Shown piece by piece: positions 5,120 to 7,439 of a stretch of DNA of 7,439 bases. This DNA comes from an uncultured Ruminococcus sp. GTDB taxonomy: Bacteria; Bacillota; Clostridia; Oscillospirales; Acutalibacteraceae. The stretch covers positions 1 through 7,439 of the forward strand of contig CACYBZ010000393.1 in NCBI GenBank assembly GCA_902772795.1. The letters run 5' to 3'. Below the pieces are notes generated by a model. That model was not told the origin of the DNA. It ran no database searches and worked only from the letters and a program-made list of their open reading frames with translations. The number at the start of each line of letters is the position of its first letter. Positions within the stretch are counted from its first letter, which is position 1. The position numbers and the translations under genes were made by a program.

Positions 5120-7301
5120 TGCTGTCATTCTCCTTTTTTTCTAAGTCGCCCGAAAATCTCGGCGTACCGATTTCTCTGGCAATAATATTTCTTCTGGCAT
5201 TTTTCAACGCCTTTTTCGACATCTTTGAAAATTCAACCTGACTGTTGATTTTTTTCTTTCCCCGCTTGTCAATCAGAGAATAGGTTGTGTCTGCGTGCTG
5301 TGTACGCTTGTTGACTGTGTCGTTAATGGTAATCCGTAAAATTTCTTCGACACGTTCTTTCAGTTCCTTGTCCTCAACAGGAAATACCAGTTCAACCCTT
5401 CTGTCAAGATTTCTCTGCATCCAGTCGGCACTGCCCATATAGATTTCGGGATTTCCGCCGTTTTCAAAGCGGAAAATACGGCTGTGTTCCAACAGCTGTC
5501 CCACAATACTATAAACGGTGATATTTTCGCTGTAACCTTTCAGCCCTGGAATAAGACAACAGATTCCCCTTACAATCAGCGTAATTTTCACGCCTGCTTC
5601 CGATGCCTGATACAACAAACTGATGATACCAGGGTCAACCAGTGAATTGACTTTGACGACAATTCCGCAGGGTAAACCGTTCTTACAGTTTTCGGTTTCC
5701 TGTTTTATTTTCTCCTCAAAAAATTTTCTCATACCTCTGGGGGCAACTACAAATTTATTATACACGGGCGGTATCGAATAACCTGTCAGTACGTTGAACA
5801 GTACCGTTGCATCTTCGCCCAGGTCTTCACGACAGGTAAATATTCCTATGTCTGTATAGAAACGAGCCGTAATATCATTGTAATTTCCTGTGGCAACGTG
5901 TACATATCGGCGGATACCGTCACTTTCACGCCTTACCACCAGACAAATTTTACAGTGTGTTTTCAGCCCTGTCAGTCCGTAAACAACGTGACAACCTGCA
6001 TCTTCCAGTTTTTTCGCCCAGTGAATATTGTTTTCTTCGTCAAATCTTGCCTTCAGTTCAACGAGTACTGTAACCTGCTTTCCTTTTTCGACCGCCTTTA
6101 TCAGTGCCGAAATAACGGGTGATTTTCCGCTTACCCTGTACAGCGTCTGTTTGATGGCAAGAACGTCAGGGTCTTCTGCCGACTTGCGGATAAACTCCAG
6201 TACCGAATCAAAACTTTCATAAGGGTGATGTACCATTCTGTCCTTTTCCCTTATCGCCTGAAAAATATCGTCATAACCGCAGAAATCCGCAGGAGGATTG
6301 ACGGGCGTTATCGGACTGAAATGAAGTTCGGGGCTGTTGTCCACTTTGCAGAATTTTGACAGAAATGTCAGATCCAATGCCCCTGATACTTCATAAATTT
6401 CCTTTTCGCCTACATCAAGCATATGCACAAGAAATTTTCTTAATTCCTTGTCAATGCCCTTTGTAATTTCCAGTCTGACAGGTTTTCCCCGCTTTCTCAG
6501 CTTGATGGAATTCTGGATTTCTACAAGCAAATCTTCTGCATCTTCGTCAATGTCCAGATCTGAATCTCTGGTGATACGGAACGGCGAACAGGCATTGATT
6601 TTGTAGAGTTCAAACACTTCCTGTATATGATGCATGATAATGTCTTCCAGCATAATAAACATACGCTTTTCATTGTCAGACGGCACTTCCAGAAATCTTG
6701 GAATGGTCATGGACGGCACCTGAATAATGGCAAATTTCGCTTTTTTGCCGTTGCCGTTAAGTCGTACTGCGATGTTGACACTTTTGTTCATCAGCTGGGG
6801 AAAGGGTCGGCTGGTATCCACCGCCATGGGGGTGAGAATCGGAAAAACCGTACTTTCAAAGTATTTGTTGACAAATTCCAGTTGTTTCTTGTTGAGTGCC
6901 TTAATGGTGGTGAACACCATATTGTGATTTTTTAAATCAGGCATAATCGAACGGCTTAAACAGGAATATTGCTTCTTGACAAAGATATGTATTTTTTCCG
7001 AAAGCTTGTCAAAGAGTTCTTTTGGGGTATTTCCGCTGAAATCCCGTTTTTTCAGTCCCTGATGTATCTGGTCAAGCACTCCTGCCACCCTTACCATGAA
7101 AAATTCGTCCAGATTAGATGCCGTTATGGACAGAAAATTCAGTCTTTCCATGATAGGATTTTCATGTTCCATTGCTTCTTCCAGAACTCTCAGATTGAAG
7201 TCCATCCAGCTCAGTTCACGGTTGTTGTAGGGAATCCCCTCTTTGTTTTTCTCGTGTTTTTCCAGATTCACCATAAATTCATCATCCTTACTTTCATCCA
7301 T
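5112..7301 (-). CDS. ppk1: Polyphosphate kinase 1
   Basis: Reversibly transfers the gamma phosphate of ATP to inorganic polyphosphate. On the 729-residue numbering: N-terminal domain with RELSW (28-32) and NLDEFF (63-68); a middle head domain to about 305; and two phospholipase-D-like catalytic domains. The first of these holds ELKARFDEENN (415-425), GLKTHCK with His449 (the phosphohistidine, His435 in E. coli) and YVHVATGNYN with His468 (His454). The second holds LEHSRIFRFENGG with His606 (His592) and SADWM (624-628). All key residues are present. The protein is longer than the 688-residue E. coli enzyme because of a charged, basic C-terminal tail (about 680-729). The frame opens at ATG 7319, but GAGGTG (7312-7317) lies ten bases before ATG 7301, so 7301 is used; Met at 7274, with AAGGA upstream, is an alternative. 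It heads the ppk1-pfkA-PH operon; no convincing promoter is visible before it. Confidence 0.95.
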   Translation of the reverse strand: MDESKDDEFMVNLEKHEKNKEGIPYNNRELSWMDFNLRVLEEAMEHENPIMERLNFLSITASNLDEFFMVRVAGVLDQIHQGLKKRDFSGNTPKELFDKLSEKIHIFVKKQYSCLSRSIMPDLKNHNMVFTTIKALNKKQLEFVNKYFESTVFPILTPMAVDTSRPFPQLMNKSVNIAVRLNGNGKKAKFAIIQVPSMTIPRFLEVPSDNEKRMFIMLEDIIMHHIQEVFELYKINACSPFRITRDSDLDIDEDAEDLLVEIQNSIKLRKRGKPVRLEITKGIDKELRKFLVHMLDVGEKEIYEVSGALDLTFLSKFCKVDNSPELHFSPITPVNPPADFCGYDDIFQAIREKDRMVHHPYESFDSVLEFIRKSAEDPDVLAIKQTLYRVSGKSPVISALIKAVEKGKQVTVLVELKARFDEENNIHWAKKLEDAGCHVVYGLTGLKTHCKICLVVRRESDGIRRYVHVATGNYNDITARFYTDIGIFTCREDLGEDATVLFNVLTGYSIPPVYNKFVVAPRGMRKFFEEKIKQETENCKNGLPCGIVVKVNSLVDPGIISLLYQASEAGVKITLIVRGICCLIPGLKGYSENITVYSIVGQLLEHSRIFRFENGGNPEIYMGSADWMQRNLDRRVELVFPVEDKELKERVEEILRITINDTVNKRTQHADTTYSLIDKRGKKKINSQVEFSKMSKKALKNARRNIIAREIGTPRFSGDLEKKENDSND

Positions 7302-7354
7302 ACAATTTATACACCTCATTTTAGATTTTTCAGATTACTCTTTGGCAAACACTG

Positions 7355-7431
7355 TTTAAGGGCTTCGCCCTTAAAAATCCTGATTCAAGGGTTGCACCCT
7401 TGAAAATCCTGCCAAGGGGCTTTGCCCCTTG
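7355..7431. repeat. Tandem array of three palindromes, 29-bp period
   Basis: Three perfect stem-loops lie in a row with a 29-bp period: TTTAAGGGC-TTC-GCCCTTAAA (7355-7375), TTCAAGGGT-TGC-ACCCTTGAA (7384-7404) and CAAGGGGC-TTT-GCCCCTTG (7413-7431). The first two are each followed by AATCCTG (7376-7382, 7405-7411); the third runs into ACCCCACC at the window edge. The arms differ between units but each change is matched in its partner arm, so base pairing is kept. The third unit matches the palindrome at 70-93. The array lies about 54 bp upstream of the ppk1 start and fills most of the right-hand non-coding end. It could be a terminator cluster, a repetitive extragenic palindrome element, or part of the ppk1 leader. 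Confidence 0.85.
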
Positions 7432-7439
7432 ACCCCACC

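Noticed and set aside
7318..7347. A possible ppk1 promoter, TTGCCA with TAAAAT on the minus strand.
   Set aside because: The spacer is 19 bp and the implied transcript start would fall at or after the ribosome site of ppk1, so it would not make a usable leader.
7355..7431. A CRISPR array, suggested by the regular period.
   Set aside because: The units are palindromes spaced by seven to eight conserved bases; there are no unique spacers of 30 bp or so and no cas genes.

Overview
The window looks like chromosomal DNA of a low-to-moderate GC Gram-positive anaerobe of the Clostridia, probably a Ruminococcus-like member of the Oscillospiraceae. That placement is an inference from protein style, the ddl-murF order, strong AGGAG-type ribosome binding sites, TTGACA/TATAAT-type promoters and the dispersed AAGGG...CCCTT palindromes at both edges; no 16S or other marker gene is present.

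Layout: two convergent blocks meet at about 3.0-3.2 kb. The plus-strand block starts with a palindromic repeat (70-131) and a good vegetative promoter (174-202). It then runs ddl (D-Ala-D-Ala ligase), murF (which adds that dipeptide to the peptidoglycan precursor) and a small three-helix membrane protein whose frame ends at an amber codon. The minus-strand block, read from right to left, starts beyond a tandem array of palindromes (7355-7431). It runs ppk1 (polyphosphate kinase), pfkA (6-phosphofructokinase, overlapping ppk1 by 8 bp), a bacterial PH-domain protein with a His/Asp-rich tail, and then, from its own promoter (3470-3498), a 64-residue single-helix membrane protein with an N-terminal CxxC. 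Two related stem-loop terminators sit between the convergent blocks.

Function: Ddl and MurF catalyse consecutive steps, D-Ala + D-Ala to the dipeptide, then its ligation to the UDP-MurNAc-tripeptide. The ppk1-pfkA pair links ATP/polyphosphate storage with the committed step of glycolysis, and the overlap suggests translational coupling. The roles of the three smaller proteins cannot be read from sequence.

I found no mobile element, CRISPR array, RNA gene or clearly new multi-gene system; the main genes are housekeeping. The points most worth a second look are the 29-bp-period palindrome array with compensatory arm changes, the twin terminators, the amber-interrupted membrane ORF, the unusual active-site residue set of the phosphofructokinase next to ppk1, and the His/Asp-rich PH-domain protein. 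In several genes the longest open frame starts too early: the ribosome binding site lies inside it, so shorter starts are given for ddl, the 64-residue protein, pfkA and ppk1.
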